Of a stretch of 64,000 bases of DNA, positions 36,445-45,784 are shown in pieces. Made by a program: the position numbers and the translations under genes. This stretch comes from Commensalibacter melissae (lineage in GTDB: Bacteria > Pseudomonadota > Alphaproteobacteria > Acetobacterales > Acetobacteraceae), in contig NZ_CP046393.1 in assembly GCF_009734185.1 (NCBI RefSeq), positions 798,501 to 862,500 of the forward strand, written 5' to 3'. The stretch's first letter is position 1. Every line of letters starts with the position of its first letter. The notes below the pieces were generated by a model, which was given only the letters and a program-made list of their open reading frames with translations, was not told the DNA's origin and ran no database searches.

Positions 36445-39084
36445 ATGCCAGTTACAGGCCTGGCCACTGTTTTATTAGCGACAGCTATATTATTGGTCAT
36501 TGTAAGCGCCGTTCAGCCATTGGCAAAACGGCTGGAATTATCTGAAACTGTAATACTGGCTATTGTTGGGGTTGTTCTTGGTGGAACAGCTGATTTGATT
36601 TTACACAGCTCCCACATACATGTTTTTGATACAGCCGCTGAAATATTACTTGATTTTCCAATAAACAGCGAAGGTTTTTTGTTAATATTCCTGCCCATAT
36701 TGGTTTTTCAGGCGGCATTGGCTATTGATGTGCGTCGTTTGGCCCATGAAATCGGCACGGTTCTTTTATTGGCCATTGTTGCGGTCATTGTCTCTACTGC
36801 CACTATAGGTCTGGCCTTATATCCCTTTTCGGGTATGCCTCTGACGGTTTGTTTGCTGGTTGGAGCGATCGTTGCAACGACGGATCCCTCTGCTGTTGCA
36901 GGCATATTCAGAGAAATTGGGGCGGCAACTCGTCTTACCCGTTTGGTTGAAGGCGAAGCTTTATTGAATGATGCTGCAGCAATTTCCATTTTTTCGACTT
37001 TGGTTGCCGCTATTATTGCGCATAAAGAGGTACATTTATTTAGTTCAGCTCTAGCAATTTTTCTTTCTTTTGTCGGGGCATTGATTGCAGGATTTTTCTT
37101 TGCACGTTGCGCTTTGTGGATGATTGTAAGTTTGGGTTCAAATACAGGTCGATCTGCGGAAATTACTTTAACGGTTGCCTTACCATATATTTCCTATATT
37201 GTCTGTGATGACTTGTTGCATTGTTCCGGTGTTGTGGCAGCGGCAGCGGCAGGATTGACCTTATCCGCTTATGGTCCCTCGACATTTAGGCCTCAAACAT
37301 GGCGATTTTTGAATGAGTTATGGCAACAAATAATATTTTGGGCAGGATCGCTATTATTTGTGTTGGCTTCTATGCTTGTCCCCCGTTTATTGATTGGTAT
37401 GACAAAATGGGATTTTATTCTTATTTTATTGGCGACAATTGCCGGGTTGCTGGCACGTGCAATGGTTATTTTTGGGATGTTGCCTTTACTTGCAGCTACA
37501 AAACTTTCGCCTCCAGTGCCGACGCCATTTAAAGCGACAATGGTATGGGGTGGATTAAGAGGTGCCATTACACTGGCCCTTGCATTGGCGGTAACGGAAA
37601 ATGAATTGATACCAACACCGATTTCCCAGTTTGTAGGTATTGTTGCAACGGGTTTTGTATTGTTTACCTTATTGGTTAACGGAACAACGTTAAGAGCGGT
37701 GGTAATTTATTTCCGGCTAAATGAACTTACACCCATTGACCAGGCTGTGCGCCACCAGATTCTAGGAATTGGATTGGGTAATGTTAAGGACAAGGCTCGT
37801 CGCGTGGCAAATGAATTTGGATTTTCAAATGTCATTACCAATTATACGCTTGAAGAGATTGATCGTCGTATTAATGAGGAAAGAGAAGCAAATAGTTTTG
37901 ATACAATGTTGACTGATCGTCAACGTATTTCACTGGCTTTGATTACAATAGCTGCACAAGAGCGGTCAATTTTACTGGATCTTTTCCGTATGCAGGGTTT
38001 GCCACGAAGAGTGATGGAAACTCTTTTGCGTTCAGCGGAAGCTACGTTGGATGGTGCATGGACCGAGGGAAGGTATGGATACGTAAAAGCGATGCAGAAA
38101 AGATTGCATCCTCCTTTTCGATTTCGTGTTGCGCAATATATACATCGAAAATTGCATATCGATCGTCCCTTGATGTACTGCATGATGGAACGGTTTGAAA
38201 TATTGCTGGTATCCCGATTTGTATCGATTTCCTTAACACGTTTTATGAAAAGGCGTATAGAGCCGACATTGGGTGTGCGAATTGCCGAAATTGTTTCAGA
38301 AGTTCTGGATAGGCAAAATCGTATGTTGGATGATGCGCTGGAAATTATGCGCATTCATTACCAGGGATATATTGAAGCTCTTGAATCAAGGTTTTTGAAA
38401 TTGGTCACTCTCAGATTAGAAAGTGATGAATATAACAGTCTTTGGGCTGAGTCTTTGGTTAGTGATGAGCTTTATTCCGAATTGGAAAAAAATGTTGAAA
38501 AGCGTTTTGAACGTTATAATCGCCGCCTAAAATTCAATCTCAAAAGTGGATTGGAAGAGCGCGTGAAGGAATTGCCATGTTTACGCGGTGTGCCACAGGC
38601 TGTTTTATATGATATAAGTATGTCTATGTCGGTCTATTTTGTATTTCCGAGTGAAAAAATCCTTCATCGTAAACAAAAGGTTAAAAATGTCTATTTTGTC
38701 AGTAGCGGATTATTTGAAACACATTCTGCAAGTAAAAGTCTAACATATGGGATTGGTGATATTCTTGGTGCATCAGAACTTATTGCGGGTAAAAGAATTT
38801 ATGCAAATTATCGTGCATTGAGGTTTGGATATTTATTGGTGATGCCAGCCGATGTATTTAAACGGTTAATTCAAGATTATCCGATTGTGGCCTATAATCT
38901 TTCAAAAATTGACGAGGCAAAAGATCGCCCCAATTCCCAGGATGACGATTTCATGATGTTGGGATATACACGACGTATAGCCAATAAGAAAAAACAGTTG
39001 ATGTTGGGGTATGAGTCCAAGGAAATCAATAATTTAAAAAATGAGGGTAACATTGAAAATAATGATAAACAAAATAAAAACTGA
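36445..39084 (+). CDS. CPA1-type Na+/H+ antiporter with long cytoplasmic regulatory tail
   Basis: 879 aa, about twice a simple NhaP. Residues 1-430 hold about 12-13 membrane helices with the antiporter core DPSAVAGIFREIGA and EGEALLNDAAAISIFS (the ND pair that carries cations) and WGGLRGAITLALALA. Residues 430-700 are helical and charged. Residues about 690-800 look like a degenerate cyclic-nucleotide-binding fold (LRGVPQAVLYDIS, then VYFVSSGLFE, then YGIGDILGASELIAG). The layout resembles plant SOS1-type exchangers. GGAGAG precedes ATG. It likely exports Na+ or K+ in exchange for protons; pH homeostasis in an acid producer is an inference. Confidence 0.88.
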   Translation: MPVTGLATVLLATAILLVIVSAVQPLAKRLELSETVILAIVGVVLGGTADLILHSSHIHVFDTAAEILLDFPINSEGFLLIFLPILVFQAALAIDVRRLAHEIGTVLLLAIVAVIVSTATIGLALYPFSGMPLTVCLLVGAIVATTDPSAVAGIFREIGAATRLTRLVEGEALLNDAAAISIFSTLVAAIIAHKEVHLFSSALAIFLSFVGALIAGFFFARCALWMIVSLGSNTGRSAEITLTVALPYISYIVCDDLLHCSGVVAAAAAGLTLSAYGPSTFRPQTWRFLNELWQQIIFWAGSLLFVLASMLVPRLLIGMTKWDFILILLATIAGLLARAMVIFGMLPLLAATKLSPPVPTPFKATMVWGGLRGAITLALALAVTENELIPTPISQFVGIVATGFVLFTLLVNGTTLRAVVIYFRLNELTPIDQAVRHQILGIGLGNVKDKARRVANEFGFSNVITNYTLEEIDRRINEEREANSFDTMLTDRQRISLALITIAAQERSILLDLFRMQGLPRRVMETLLRSAEATLDGAWTEGRYGYVKAMQKRLHPPFRFRVAQYIHRKLHIDRPLMYCMMERFEILLVSRFVSISLTRFMKRRIEPTLGVRIAEIVSEVLDRQNRMLDDALEIMRIHYQGYIEALESRFLKLVTLRLESDEYNSLWAESLVSDELYSELEKNVEKRFERYNRRLKFNLKSGLEERVKELPCLRGVPQAVLYDISMSMSVYFVFPSEKILHRKQKVKNVYFVSSGLFETHSASKSLTYGIGDILGASELIAGKRIYANYRALRFGYLLVMPADVFKRLIQDYPIVAYNLSKIDEAKDRPNSQDDDFMMLGYTRRIANKKKQLMLGYESKEINNLKNEGNIENNDKQNKN

Positions 39085-39132
39085 TAATTTATTCTTTTTG
39101 AATTAAAAATAGAACAGCAATCAGAACCAGAT

Positions 39133-39597
39133 ATGATTTCCATCACAGTTAATAAAAAGAAAATAGAACTGGATGTTCCATTAGATATGCCATTACTTTG
39201 GGTTTTGCGGGATATTGTTGGATTAACGGGTACGAAATATGGATGTGGTATTGGTTTATGCGGATCATGCACCGTTCATCTAGATGGTAAAGCTGTAAGA
39301 TCTTGCTCCATTCCTGTTGGTGATATCGGGAATAGGGAGATAGTTACTATCGAGGGGGTTGGGGAAGACTCAATATTTCAAAAATTATTGGCGGCCTGGA
39401 AAGAGACGGAACCAACGCAGTGTGGTTATTGTCAACCTGGTCAGATCATGACGGCTTTAGCCTTGTTAAAAGAAAATGATAAACCTGATAAAAACGAGAT
39501 TATAGAAGCTATGACAGGTCATATCTGTCGATGTGGAACATATCAACGTATTTATAAAGCTATTCAAATTGCTGCAGGTATAATGGATGAAGCATAA
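39133..39597 (+). CDS. Aldehyde dehydrogenase 2Fe-2S subunit (isoquinoline 1-oxidoreductase alpha type)
   Basis: 154 aa, small iron-sulfur subunit of a xanthine-oxidase-family enzyme. The ferredoxin-type cluster is in YGCGIGLCGSCTVHLDGKAVRSC. The second cluster uses QCGYCQPGQIM and HICRCGTYQRI. No signal peptide; such subunits travel across the membrane with the Tat-targeted large subunit. It overlaps the large subunit gene by 11 nt and is first of a three-gene operon. It transfers electrons from the molybdenum site to cytochrome c. Confidence 0.94.
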   Translation: MISITVNKKKIELDVPLDMPLLWVLRDIVGLTGTKYGCGIGLCGSCTVHLDGKAVRSCSIPVGDIGNREIVTIEGVGEDSIFQKLLAAWKETEPTQCGYCQPGQIMTALALLKENDKPDKNEIIEAMTGHICRCGTYQRIYKAIQIAAGIMDEA

Positions 39598-41752
39598 AAA
39601 AATTTCCCGTCGTGTTTTTTTGGGAAAAACGGGTGCTTTGCTTTTTGGGTTCATGTTACCTGTAGGAGGCAATGCACAAAATGATCAGTTAGAGAAAGAT
39701 TCAGATTTTTCCGAGCGAAAAAACAAAAAACAACAATATTTAAATGCTTTCATAAAAATAAAAGCAAATAATGAAATCACTTTTTTCATACCCGATATTG
39801 AAATAGGGCAAGGGATTTTAACGGCTGCCTCAATGATTTTGGCCGAGGAATTGGATGTTGATTTAAAATCGGTTTCAATTGAAACCAAAATGATTGAAAA
39901 TGAACAAATAAAAAATATGAAACCAAATGAGGATTTAAATCTGACCTATGGTTCAGGTTCTGTTGCGAAAGATTGGTTCCCTCTCAGACAGGGTGCGGCC
40001 GAATTACGAATGATGCTTTTACAAACAGCAGCTGCGGAATTGAATATAGATAAAGGACGATGTCATACTGAAAATGGATATGTTATTTGCCCTGATAATC
40101 AAACATTCTCGTACGGAATGTTAATTTCAAAAATTATGACACTTGATATTCCAGAATCTGTTCAATTTAAAAATAGATTAGATTATAAAATTATTGGCAA
40201 ACCACAACCAAGGGTTGATACGGATAAAAAAATTAAAGGTCAGTCTGTTTATGGTATGGATATTAAACTTTCCGGGATGAAAACGGGTTATATTGTCAGC
40301 TCTCCTATTGAAGGGGACCAAATCCATCAAATTGATGATAGACAGGCCAAAAATATTCCTGGAATTCAGGATATTTTAAAAAATGAAAAGTCAATATGTA
40401 TTATTGCTGATAATTTTTGGCGTGCCCTGAAAGCGGCTGAACGTCTTGTAATAAAATGGCAGGGTGATGAAAATATTCAACTGAATACATCAATGATTTA
40501 TGAGAATTTAAAAAAGGGTATATCAAAACCTTCCACTATGCTTTTTCATAATAAAACTGCTTCAGTATCAGTTGAAATGGAAAATGAAAATAAACTGTTT
40601 CAATGGGATTTTTTTCAGTCTATGCTTTTGCATGCGGCATTGGAACCTATAAATTGCACAATATATTTTCACGACAATCAATGTGAGTTATGGATAGGTT
40701 CCCAAGCTCCATCAATGTTAAAGGAGCATATTGCTGAAAAATTTCATCTTTGTAAAGAAAATGTAATTCTTCATTATAATGAAATTGGCGGTAGCTTTGG
40801 TCGTAGATTGGACCAAAAATACATTCTTGATGCAGCTGAATTTGCACGACAGGTTTCATATCCGGTAAATTTTATATGGTCAAGGGAAGCTGATTTTCAA
40901 AATGATGCGTTACGTCCTCCATATTATGATCAGTTAAAGATAGGCGTAAATAACAAATTGGCGATTACCTCTGTTCATCATAAAATGATGACTTTTATTG
41001 ACGATACAGACAAGAGGAATCCATCCAGTCCGAATTACCTTTTGGGGTTGGATACAATGCCTTATCATATTCATGACTATAAGTTTGAATATTCTGTATG
41101 TGACGCTCCGAAATTGAATTTCGGATCTGGACAGGGTAGAGAGGCAACTCGTAATGTTTTTGTATTGGAAAACATGATTAACAATCTGGCATTATATACA
41201 CGTATGGATCCGATCGAATACCGTAAAACTTTGGGTCTTGATGATCGTGCAAAAGCAGTTGTTGATTTGTTATTGCAAAATGTCGAATGGAATAAATTTC
41301 AATCTGGAGGCATTCGGCAAGGTTTCGCCATGGCACATGTATTTGGCAGTTATATCGCTCTAATTATAGAAGCTGAAATTACAACCAGTTCAGTCATTCT
41401 TATACATCGTGCTGATGTGGCGGTTGATTGTGGTTTTATTGTAAATCCAGAACAAGTTTGTGCGCAAATTGAGGGTTCAGTTGTTTTTGGATTAAGTGAC
41501 GCCTTGTATGGCGAAGTGCAAATAGAAAACGGACAAATTAAACAGCGGAATTATAATCAATATCGAGTATTGAGAATGAATGATATGCCTAATGTCAAGG
41601 TTCATATGGTTAACAGTAATGAATCTCCATCAGGGGTAGGTGAATTGGGAACAATAGTGGCAGCACCAGCACTGGGCCATGCCTTGGGATTGATTCAGGG
41701 TAAATTTTTTCATTCATTGCCTTTGGCGAAGCAGGTATTTCAGCATAAATAA
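39587..41752 (+). CDS. Aldehyde dehydrogenase molybdopterin-binding subunit
   Basis: 721 aa. A Tat signal lies at the N-terminus: SRRVFLGKTGALLFGFMLP (about residues 6-24), ending before GNAQ. The molybdopterin domains include YGSGSVAKDW, GGSFGRRLDQKY and GSGQGREATRNVF. Near the C-terminus GVGELGTIVAAPALGHAL carries the catalytic Glu conserved in this family. With the 2Fe-2S and cytochrome c partners it forms the membrane-associated aldehyde dehydrogenase of acetic acid bacteria (isoquinoline oxidoreductase-like), acting in the periplasm on aldehydes such as acetaldehyde. The substrate is inferred from the operon; isoquinoline-type heterocycles remain possible. The cytochrome gene follows 8 nt later. 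Confidence 0.9.
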   Translation: MKHKKISRRVFLGKTGALLFGFMLPVGGNAQNDQLEKDSDFSERKNKKQQYLNAFIKIKANNEITFFIPDIEIGQGILTAASMILAEELDVDLKSVSIETKMIENEQIKNMKPNEDLNLTYGSGSVAKDWFPLRQGAAELRMMLLQTAAAELNIDKGRCHTENGYVICPDNQTFSYGMLISKIMTLDIPESVQFKNRLDYKIIGKPQPRVDTDKKIKGQSVYGMDIKLSGMKTGYIVSSPIEGDQIHQIDDRQAKNIPGIQDILKNEKSICIIADNFWRALKAAERLVIKWQGDENIQLNTSMIYENLKKGISKPSTMLFHNKTASVSVEMENENKLFQWDFFQSMLLHAALEPINCTIYFHDNQCELWIGSQAPSMLKEHIAEKFHLCKENVILHYNEIGGSFGRRLDQKYILDAAEFARQVSYPVNFIWSREADFQNDALRPPYYDQLKIGVNNKLAITSVHHKMMTFIDDTDKRNPSSPNYLLGLDTMPYHIHDYKFEYSVCDAPKLNFGSGQGREATRNVFVLENMINNLALYTRMDPIEYRKTLGLDDRAKAVVDLLLQNVEWNKFQSGGIRQGFAMAHVFGSYIALIIEAEITTSSVILIHRADVAVDCGFIVNPEQVCAQIEGSVVFGLSDALYGEVQIENGQIKQRNYNQYRVLRMNDMPNVKVHMVNSNESPSGVGELGTIVAAPALGHALGLIQGKFFHSLPLAKQVFQHK

Positions 41753-41760
41753 GAATTTTC

Positions 41761-43050
41761 ATGATTAAATTCATCAATTCCTTAATTTTTTTTAAGAAAA
41801 ATTATCGTTTATTCATAATTTTATGTATCAATTTTTCCAGCTCATCATTTGGCATATTGATCGGTCAGGCAACTGATGTGAAGAAGGACCAAATGGATAA
41901 AGGAGAGTATCTTTTTCACGCATCAGGTTGTGAAAGTTGTCATACAGCTGATCATGGACCAAGACTGGCAGGGGGAAAACCTTTTTATATATCCAAACAG
42001 GGAACTGTTTATTCTTCAAATATTACCTCAGATGTGAAAACAGGAATTCAGCGTTATACAGATGATGAATTTATAAGTGCATTACAAAAAGGAATTGGTC
42101 ATAAAGGAAAATATTTGTATCCCATAATGCCCTATACTGCCTATCGTGCCATGAGTCGTGATGAAATATTGGCAATCAGACGTTATCTTGAAAAACAACC
42201 TGCCATTGAAAATAAAGTTCCTGATAAAGAAATGGCTTTTCCCTATAATATGCGATGGGCCATTCGTTTTTGGCAGATCATAAATTATACGGGCAAGCAT
42301 TTCGAGTATAACAATCAGAAATCACAATCATGGAACCGGGGAAAATTTTTGACTGAAGGACCAGGTCATTGTTCATATTGTCATACTCCTGAAAATTGGT
42401 CCAATGGTCGCTTTGTTGTAAAAGATTATGCAGGGGGCGGTCATAAGGGATGGACAGCATATAATATCACCGCTGATGAGGATACGGGAATTGGTTCATG
42501 GAGTGACACTGATTTGGAAAAATATTTATCCCGGGGATATGTTTCAGGTCATGGAGCTGCATCCGGTCCCATGGCAGATGTTATAAATACGCAACTATCT
42601 TATTTAACACCCCAAGACATTCATGCAATTGTAATTTATCTACGTTCTTTACGTCCCGTGGAAAAGCAACAAGGGGCAGCCAAGATATCTGTTGAAGAAT
42701 TGGAGGTTACTGAACAAAGTCATAGTCATGGAAGCCATCTTTATTCTTCTGTTTGTTCAAATTGCCATCTGGAAAATGGTCAAGGAAGACAAGGGGAATA
42801 TGAAAGCCTTTGGAGTTCGAGAACAGCAACGATAACGGGTGGTAATAACCTTGTTAAGGTTATTTTAAAAGGATCAAACCTTAAAGATTCTAAGCTGGGT
42901 AATTATATGATGCCTTCTTTCAAGGATATTTACAATGATCAGGATATTGCAGATATTGCCAATTATGTTATTTCCCATTTCGGGGGAAGAAACGGGCATG
43001 TAACCGCTGAACAGGTTAGAAAAGAAAGGGCAATGTTAAATAAAGAATAA
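41761..43050 (+). CDS. Triple-haem cytochrome c subunit of membrane aldehyde dehydrogenase
   Basis: 429 aa. One hydrophobic N-terminal stretch (about 16-36) serves as signal or anchor. Three c-type haem sites are present: CESCH (57-61), CSYCH (about 205) and CSNCH (about 330), matching the three-haem subunits of acetic acid bacterial alcohol and aldehyde dehydrogenases. They pass electrons from the periplasmic dehydrogenase to ubiquinone. Methionine ligands are plausible in YPIMPYT and YMMPSFKDI. It is the last gene of the operon, meeting lpxB tail to tail with an 18-nt gap. Confidence 0.93.
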   Translation: MIKFINSLIFFKKNYRLFIILCINFSSSSFGILIGQATDVKKDQMDKGEYLFHASGCESCHTADHGPRLAGGKPFYISKQGTVYSSNITSDVKTGIQRYTDDEFISALQKGIGHKGKYLYPIMPYTAYRAMSRDEILAIRRYLEKQPAIENKVPDKEMAFPYNMRWAIRFWQIINYTGKHFEYNNQKSQSWNRGKFLTEGPGHCSYCHTPENWSNGRFVVKDYAGGGHKGWTAYNITADEDTGIGSWSDTDLEKYLSRGYVSGHGAASGPMADVINTQLSYLTPQDIHAIVIYLRSLRPVEKQQGAAKISVEELEVTEQSHSHGSHLYSSVCSNCHLENGQGRQGEYESLWSSRTATITGGNNLVKVILKGSNLKDSKLGNYMMPSFKDIYNDQDIADIANYVISHFGGRNGHVTAEQVRKERAMLNKE

Positions 43051-43068
43051 ATAGTGTAAATTAAAATA

Positions 43069-44238
43069 CTATTCATTTTTATTCATTAATTCTAATATCT
43101 CTTTAGCTGCTTCATGAGAGGGTGGTTGATGATGTGGTGCTTTTAAAGTGTTTAGAATTTGAATAAAAGCTTCTTTTTGTTTTTGAACCATATTTTTATC
43201 ATCTAAAAATTCGATAACCTTCTCAGTCAATTTTACGGGATTACAGTTTTCTTGTAAGAGTTCAGGTACAACCTCTTTTTGGGCTAGAAGATTAACCATT
43301 GCTACAAAAGGCACCTGAATCATGTGTCTGGCAATCATTGCCGTGATGGGATGAACCCTATAGGTTACGATCATGGGTATATGGGCCAATGCAAGTTCCA
43401 AGGTTGTGGTTCCGGATTTTGTCAGGGCGATTTGTGCTGCTGCGTAGGCATTATATTTATCCTTTTTTTCATGAATAACCAGTGGTTTTACAGGCCAGTC
43501 TTCAATGATTCTTTCAACATAATGTCTGGCGAGGGGAGAGGTGGGTAACACGGCAATGAGTTCTGGTTTTGTTTGTTTTAATAAAATTAAAGTTTTTTTG
43601 AATACGGGCATAAGCTTCGGCAATTCGGACCGACGACTGCCAGGCATTAAAAGTAAAATCGGTTGAAGTGGATCTATATGATGTTCAGAGCGAAAATCAT
43701 CGGCATTTGCATGATGAATTTCTGTCTCGATAATGGGATTGCCAACAAATTGGGCTTTAATTCCATGTTTTAAAAAAAAATTTTCTTCGAAAGGAAAGAG
43801 GCAAAGAAGTTTTTCCCATAGTCCCGGAAATTTTTTTACTCTATTTTCATGCCATGCCCAAACCTGGGGTGCAACATAATGAACTCTGGGAATTGATAAA
43901 GATTGGACTTTTTTTAATAATCGTAAAGAAAAACCGGGACTATCAATTGTTACAATGATATCAGGATGAATTGTTTCAATATGTTTGACAGCTTGGTTAA
44001 GGCGTTTTGACAAGGTCCATATTTTCGGAAGGACTTCAACCAATCCCATCACGGCAAGATCCTGCATGGGAAAAAGGATTTTCATTCCCTGTTCTTGCAT
44101 TCTTGGCCCCCCAACACCTAAAAACTGCAGAACGGGGTTAAAATGACGCAAAGCTTTAATTAGTTTTGCTCCCAATTCATCACCACTGGTTTCACCAGCC
44201 AAGATCCATATTATTGGCGGATTTTCTGATTTGTTCAT
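43069..44238 (-). CDS. lpxB: Lipid-A-disaccharide synthase
   Basis: 389 aa, family GT19. Joins UDP-2,3-diacylglucosamine and lipid X to form the lipid A disaccharide at the inner membrane. Hallmarks are ILAGETSGDELGAKLI at the N-terminus, FLGVGGPRM, VTIDSPGFSLRL, VHYVAPQVWAWHENR, LLMPGSRRSE and ALTKSGTTTLELAL. The start codon overlaps the hisI stop in TAATG, so translation is coupled to hisI. Linkage of hisI and lpxB is not a metabolic pairing. Confidence 0.96.
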   Translation of the reverse strand: MNKSENPPIIWILAGETSGDELGAKLIKALRHFNPVLQFLGVGGPRMQEQGMKILFPMQDLAVMGLVEVLPKIWTLSKRLNQAVKHIETIHPDIIVTIDSPGFSLRLLKKVQSLSIPRVHYVAPQVWAWHENRVKKFPGLWEKLLCLFPFEENFFLKHGIKAQFVGNPIIETEIHHANADDFRSEHHIDPLQPILLLMPGSRRSELPKLMPVFKKTLILLKQTKPELIAVLPTSPLARHYVERIIEDWPVKPLVIHEKKDKYNAYAAAQIALTKSGTTTLELALAHIPMIVTYRVHPITAMIARHMIQVPFVAMVNLLAQKEVVPELLQENCNPVKLTEKVIEFLDDKNMVQKQKEAFIQILNTLKAPHHQPPSHEAAKEILELMNKNE

Positions 44239-44645
44239 TATTTATGTTTATTTTGATATAATTTTTCAGGATTAATCAGGGGGCGGCTTATTTCCTTGAT
44301 CGATCCGTTTTGCCATGCATTATAGAAGCAACTTTTACGCCCGGTATGGCATGCCACGCCTTTCTGATCGACAAAAAGCAGCAGTGTATCGCCATCGCAA
44401 TCAAAAAGGAAATTCACCAATTTTTGTGTCTGACCTGAAGTCTCACCTTTATGCCATAATTTTTGACGGCTGCGAGAATAATAACAGACCTGACCAGTGG
44501 AAATAGTTTCAATAATTGCTTCCTGATTCATCCATGCCATCATTAAAACTTCCTTACTATCATATTGTTGGGCAATAGCTGGAACCAAACCATCCTGATT
44601 GAATTTTATCTTGGCCAATAATTCATTGAAATTGGAACTGTGCAT
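44238..44645 (-). CDS. hisI: Phosphoribosyl-AMP cyclohydrolase
   Basis: 135 aa. Third step of histidine synthesis: opens the purine ring of phosphoribosyl-AMP. Metal and substrate motifs are LMMAWMNQEAIIETI, YYSRSRQKLWHKGETSG, FDCDGDTLLLFVDQKGVACHTG and RKSCF. No fused phosphatase-like HisE domain, so it is the monofunctional form. It heads a two-gene unit with lpxB and lies apart from other his genes. Divergent from the glycosyltransferase cluster. Confidence 0.96.
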   Translation of the reverse strand: MHSSNFNELLAKIKFNQDGLVPAIAQQYDSKEVLMMAWMNQEAIIETISTGQVCYYSRSRQKLWHKGETSGQTQKLVNFLFDCDGDTLLLFVDQKGVACHTGRKSCFYNAWQNGSIKEISRPLINPEKLYQNKHK

Positions 44646-44816
44646 TATAATTTTTTTTCGTTGTTAAAACCATATTGTTAGAATACAGTTTGTTCATTGA
44701 GAATATCCATCTTAATTATCATTTAATTAATTAAATAATAAATAGTTTAGAACTAAACTGTTTTAAATTGCCAACTTATATATTATTTAATTTGGATTGA
44801 AAGAATAAGGGTTTGC

Positions 44817-45755
44817 ATGATGGTATCTTCAATCAGGAAAATTCTGTTTATCACCTCTACCCGATTGGGAGACGCCGTAATTTCAACCGGAATACTTGAC
44901 TATTTGTTACAAACCTATCCACAAGCAAAGTTTACAATTGCTTGCGGACCAGTGGCTGCTGGTCTTTTCGATTCAATGCCAAGGCGTGACAAGACATTGG
45001 TTATGAATAAATACCGTTTTGATTTTCATTGGTTATTATTATGGTCACAATGTGTGATGCAATCCTGGGATTTGGTAATTGACCTTCGTGGTTCAGGAAT
45101 AGGCTATTTTTTAAGAACAAGAAAAAAATGCATTGTACGTGGTGGAAGGATTAAGGAACATCGCGTGCATTATTTGGCCAGGTCATTATCATTGCCCTAT
45201 ACACCTTTACCAGTAGTATGGATTGATGAAAAAAATAAAAAAATGGCTGCAGAAAAATTGCCTGCCAACCATTATATTGCCTTGGCACCAACCGCAAATT
45301 GGATTGGCAAGATTTGGCCAATCGAACGGTTTATTCAAGTGGCAAAAAAACTTTTGGTTTATAATAAGGATTATGAATTCGTTCTTTTTTATGGGCCAGG
45401 AAGTCAAGAATTTAATCTTGTGGATCCAATGAAAAGGACCAGTTTGCCAGTTATAGATAGTGGTGGTCAAAATACTTTAACAGAAGTTGCCGCTTTATTA
45501 TCACGTTGTAAAGGTTTTATAGGTAATGATTCAGGTTTGATGCATTTGGCTGCCGCTTGTCAAATTCCAGTACTTGGTTTGTTTGGACCAAGTAAATTGT
45601 CTGAATATGAGCCAGCCGGGAACCATGCCCAAGGATTGTCAGCGTCAGGTGGAAATGGAGTGGCAAATATGGAAAACTTAACTGTTGATGAAGTTTATAA
45701 TGCTTTTCAGAATCTTTTGGAAACCTATAATAAACAAGATAGACAAAATGATTAA
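44817..45755 (+). CDS. Family 9 glycosyltransferase (heptosyltransferase-like)
   Basis: 312 aa; a second ATG lies one codon in. Two Rossmann-like domains with the N-terminal ILFITSTRLGDAVISTGIL (family signature) and the C-terminal FIGNDSGLMHLAAACQIPVLGLFGPS, which binds the ADP-heptose sugar nucleotide in heptosyltransferases. No membrane segment. It probably adds heptose or a related sugar to the lipopolysaccharide core. The downstream GT4 gene follows after 29 nt, which supports a shared surface-glycan role. Confidence 0.9.
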   Translation: MMVSSIRKILFITSTRLGDAVISTGILDYLLQTYPQAKFTIACGPVAAGLFDSMPRRDKTLVMNKYRFDFHWLLLWSQCVMQSWDLVIDLRGSGIGYFLRTRKKCIVRGGRIKEHRVHYLARSLSLPYTPLPVVWIDEKNKKMAAEKLPANHYIALAPTANWIGKIWPIERFIQVAKKLLVYNKDYEFVLFYGPGSQEFNLVDPMKRTSLPVIDSGGQNTLTEVAALLSRCKGFIGNDSGLMHLAAACQIPVLGLFGPSKLSEYEPAGNHAQGLSASGGNGVANMENLTVDEVYNAFQNLLETYNKQDRQND

Positions 45756-45784
45756 AATGTAATTTAGGAATAAGTTTTGTAAAT

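Noticed and set aside
43041-43080. Possible terminator between the cytochrome gene and lpxB
   Set aside because: Only six contiguous AT-rich pairs (AATAGT/ACTATT) form, and the T run is broken.
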